A stretch of DNA of 58,612 nucleotides from Sphingomonas sp. CCH21-G11 (GTDB lineage: Bacteria > Pseudomonadota > Alphaproteobacteria > Sphingomonadales > Sphingomonadaceae), in the NCBI RefSeq assembly GCF_001555965.1, contig NZ_LSHX01000040.1:1-58612 (forward strand), in the 5' to 3' direction. How positions within the stretch are numbered: position 1 is the first letter of the stretch; every line of letters begins with the position of its first letter. Under the pieces are notes generated by a model, which ran no database searches, was not told the DNA's origin, and was given only the letters and a program-made list of their open reading frames with translations. Made by a program: the position numbers and the translations under genes. This document shows positions 55,301-58,612 of this stretch, one piece after another.

Positions 55301-55327
55301 TTCGCCGCGGCGCCCGCCACGGTTACA
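55301..55327 (-). promoter_or_regulatory. ECF-type autoregulatory promoter before the sigma gene
   Basis: TGTAACC (55327-55321), 16 bases, CGAA (55304-55301), about 30 bases before the ATG. This matches the pattern I recall for Caulobacter SigF (GTAACC-N16-CGAA) and is repeated exactly before the DUF1223 gene. Confidence 0.65.
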
Positions 55328-55369
55328 CGCGTTGCGCGCAATGTCTTTGCCAAAAGCGGGCGAAACGGG

Positions 55370-55948
55370 TCAGCCCGCCAGCGCCTCGACAAAGTGGCGG
55401 CGGCACAGCGCGACATAGCGTTCATTGCCGCCGATTTCGGTCTGTGCGCCCTCGCGGACCGCGTCGCCCGCATCGTCGACGCGCAGGTTCATCGTCGCCT
55501 TCGCCCCGCAGCGACACACCGATTTCAGCTCGATCAGCGCGTCGGCAATCGCCAGCAGCCGCGCCGCCCCGGGAAACAGGTCGCCCCTGAAATCGGTGCG
55601 CAGGCCATAGCAGAGCACGGGGATGCGAAGCACGTCGCAGACCCGCGCCAGCTGCGCCACCTGGGCCGGGGTGAGGAACTGCGCCTCGTCGGCCAGCACG
55701 CAGTGAACGGGTCCGTCGGCGCATGCGCGCTCGACCGCCACGAACAGGTCGCTGTCGGCGGCAAAGGCGCGGGCGGGGCGCGACAGGCCGATGCGCGACG
55801 CGATCGTCCCCTCACCCGACCGGGCGTCGATCGCGCTGGTGAACAGCAGCGTGTTCATCCCGCGCTCGCGATAGTTGAAATCCGCCTGGAGCAGCGTGGT
55901 CGATTTGCCCGCATTCATGCTGGCATAATAGAAATAGAGCTTGGCCAT
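55370..55948 (-). CDS. tdk: Thymidine kinase
   Basis: 192 residues of type II thymidine kinase. P-loop [18 protein letters not shown] near residue 10, [19 protein letters not shown] near 90, and a zinc-binding cysteine set ([24 protein letters not shown]). Salvages thymidine to dTMP. Separated from rbfA by only 18 bases. Confidence 0.96.
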   Translation of the reverse strand: MAKLYFYYASMNAGKSTTLLQADFNYRERGMNTLLFTSAIDARSGEGTIASRIGLSRPARAFAADSDLFVAVERACADGPVHCVLADEAQFLTPAQVAQLARVCDVLRIPVLCYGLRTDFRGDLFPGAARLLAIADALIELKSVCRCGAKATMNLRVDDAGDAVREGAQTEIGGNERYVALCRRHFVEALAG

Positions 55949-55966
55949 CCCCCCGCGCCGCCCCGC

Positions 55967-56362
55967 TCAGTCGGTGCTTTCGTCGAGGTCGCGCGCGATC
56001 TCGGGCTTGCGCAGCAGCGTGTCGATGTGCGTGGCTTCGTCGAAGCTTTCGTCCGCCAGGAATTTCAGCCGGGCGGCATATTTCAGGTTCACGCGGCGTG
56101 CGACTTCGCCCTGCAGATAGGCGGTGTTGGTGCGCAGCGCCTTGAGCACCGCATCCTCGTCCTTGCCGAGCAGCGGCTTCACGAACACGGTGGCATGCCG
56201 CAGGTCGGGCGACATGCGGACTTCGGTGATCGACACCGAATGGCTGGCCAGCGTGTCGTCATGGACGTCACCGCGCATCAGCACGTCGGACAGCGCATGG
56301 CGCACCTGTTCCCCCACGCGCAGCAGCCGGACGGATCGGGTTTCGGGGGTTTCGTTTCGCAT
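55967..56362 (-). CDS. rbfA: Ribosome-binding factor A
   Basis: 131 residues; 30S maturation factor needed at low temperature. [20 protein letters not shown] and [17 protein letters not shown] [20 protein letters not shown], with [20 protein letters not shown], match the KH-fold family. ATG 56362 ([12 protein letters not shown]) starts just past a palindromic repeat that separates it from infB; upstream in-frame readings are repeat-encoded ([16 protein letters not shown]) and rejected. Confidence 0.95.
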   Translation of the reverse strand: MRNETPETRSVRLLRVGEQVRHALSDVLMRGDVHDDTLASHSVSITEVRMSPDLRHATVFVKPLLGKDEDAVLKALRTNTAYLQGEVARRVNLKYAARLKFLADESFDEATHIDTLLRKPEIARDLDESTD

Positions 56363-56370
56363 AAATCCTT

Positions 56371-56473
56371 TTCCCTCTCCCCTGCGGGGAGGGGGCCGGG
56401 GAGAGGGGCAGTCGCAACGACCGCCGCTCATGGTCCCCTCTCCCAACCCTCTCCCCGCGGGGGAGAGGGCTAG
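56371..56473. repeat. Palindromic element between infB and rbfA
   Basis: CCCTCTCCCCTGCGGGGAGGG (left) and CCCTCTCCCCGCGGGGGAGAGGG (right) are near-copies in opposite polarity, joined by a short core with GGGGAGAGGGGCAG and GGTCCCCTCTCCC. It fills the infB-rbfA spacer and leaves only a few bases before the rbfA ATG. Confidence 0.88.
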
Positions 56474-56477
56474 CGTG

Positions 56478-58612
<2,135 letters not shown>

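Overview
The window is a densely coded, high-G+C chromosomal segment of an alphaproteobacterium, most likely a Sphingomonas or close sphingomonad. This rests on protein similarity as I recall it, on gene order (ispH-thrB-rnhA, petABC next to trmL and hemF, glyQ-glyS-ppdK, rplY-pth-ychF), and on many GC-rich palindromic repeats of the kind seen in sphingomonads. Both ends cut through other sequence: infB runs off the right edge, and a possible membrane-protein tail lies at the left edge. No tRNA, rRNA, CRISPR array, insertion sequence or prophage was seen.

Layout. 1-7.1 kb: rnr (RNase R), glpD, an archaeal/eukaryote-type proS and an EamA transporter. 7.1-12.7 kb: the glycine cleavage operon gcvT-gcvH-gcvPA-gcvPB plus a DUF938 methyltransferase, read leftward behind a tandem glycine riboswitch. 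12.8-19.5 kb: a lipoprotein, ispH-thrB-rnhA, a mannose-1-phosphate guanylyltransferase, a 58-residue DUF1508 protein, a DauA-like FAD oxidoreductase and a lysophospholipase-like hydrolase. 19.6-27.3 kb: a Tad/Flp pilus locus (cpaA-B-C-D-E, tadB, tadC) without the motor ATPase CpaF or a pilin. 27.4-34.9 kb: ppdK, glyS, glyQ and a TraB/GumN protein. 35-38.1 kb: rplY, pth, a 2OG-Fe(II) oxygenase-like gene and ychF. 38.1-41.7 kb: two paralogous exported HELGH metallopeptidases, each behind BlaI/MecI/CopY-like operators, flanking a MaoC dehydratase and an Arg/Asp-rich lipoprotein. 41.7-47.8 kb: apt, the cytochrome bc1 genes petA-B-C, trmL, a small exported protein, hemF and a GNAT acetyltransferase. 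47.8-52.8 kb: two membrane proteins, lipB, a Met-rich lipoprotein, an exported protein and queC-queE. 52.9-58.6 kb: a PilZ protein, a DUF1223 protein, an ECF sigma factor with an NrsF-type anti-sigma factor, tdk, rbfA and infB.

Three observations stand out. First, GC-rich palindromic elements of the same families found between genes also sit in frame inside three housekeeping genes: glyS (two copies), gcvT and rnr. Second, the two HELGH peptidase paralogues share near-identical tandem dyad operators (perfect arms NACTACA/TGTAGTC or GATTACA/TGTAATC), which implies a BlaI-type regulon whose regulator is not in the window. Third, the ECF sigma gene and the downstream DUF1223 gene share the promoter pattern GTAACC-N16-CGAA, and the anti-sigma factor has two cysteines 50 residues apart, as in the Caulobacter SigF-NrsF metal-stress system.

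Most large opposite-strand ORFs are shadows caused by high third-position G+C and were left out.
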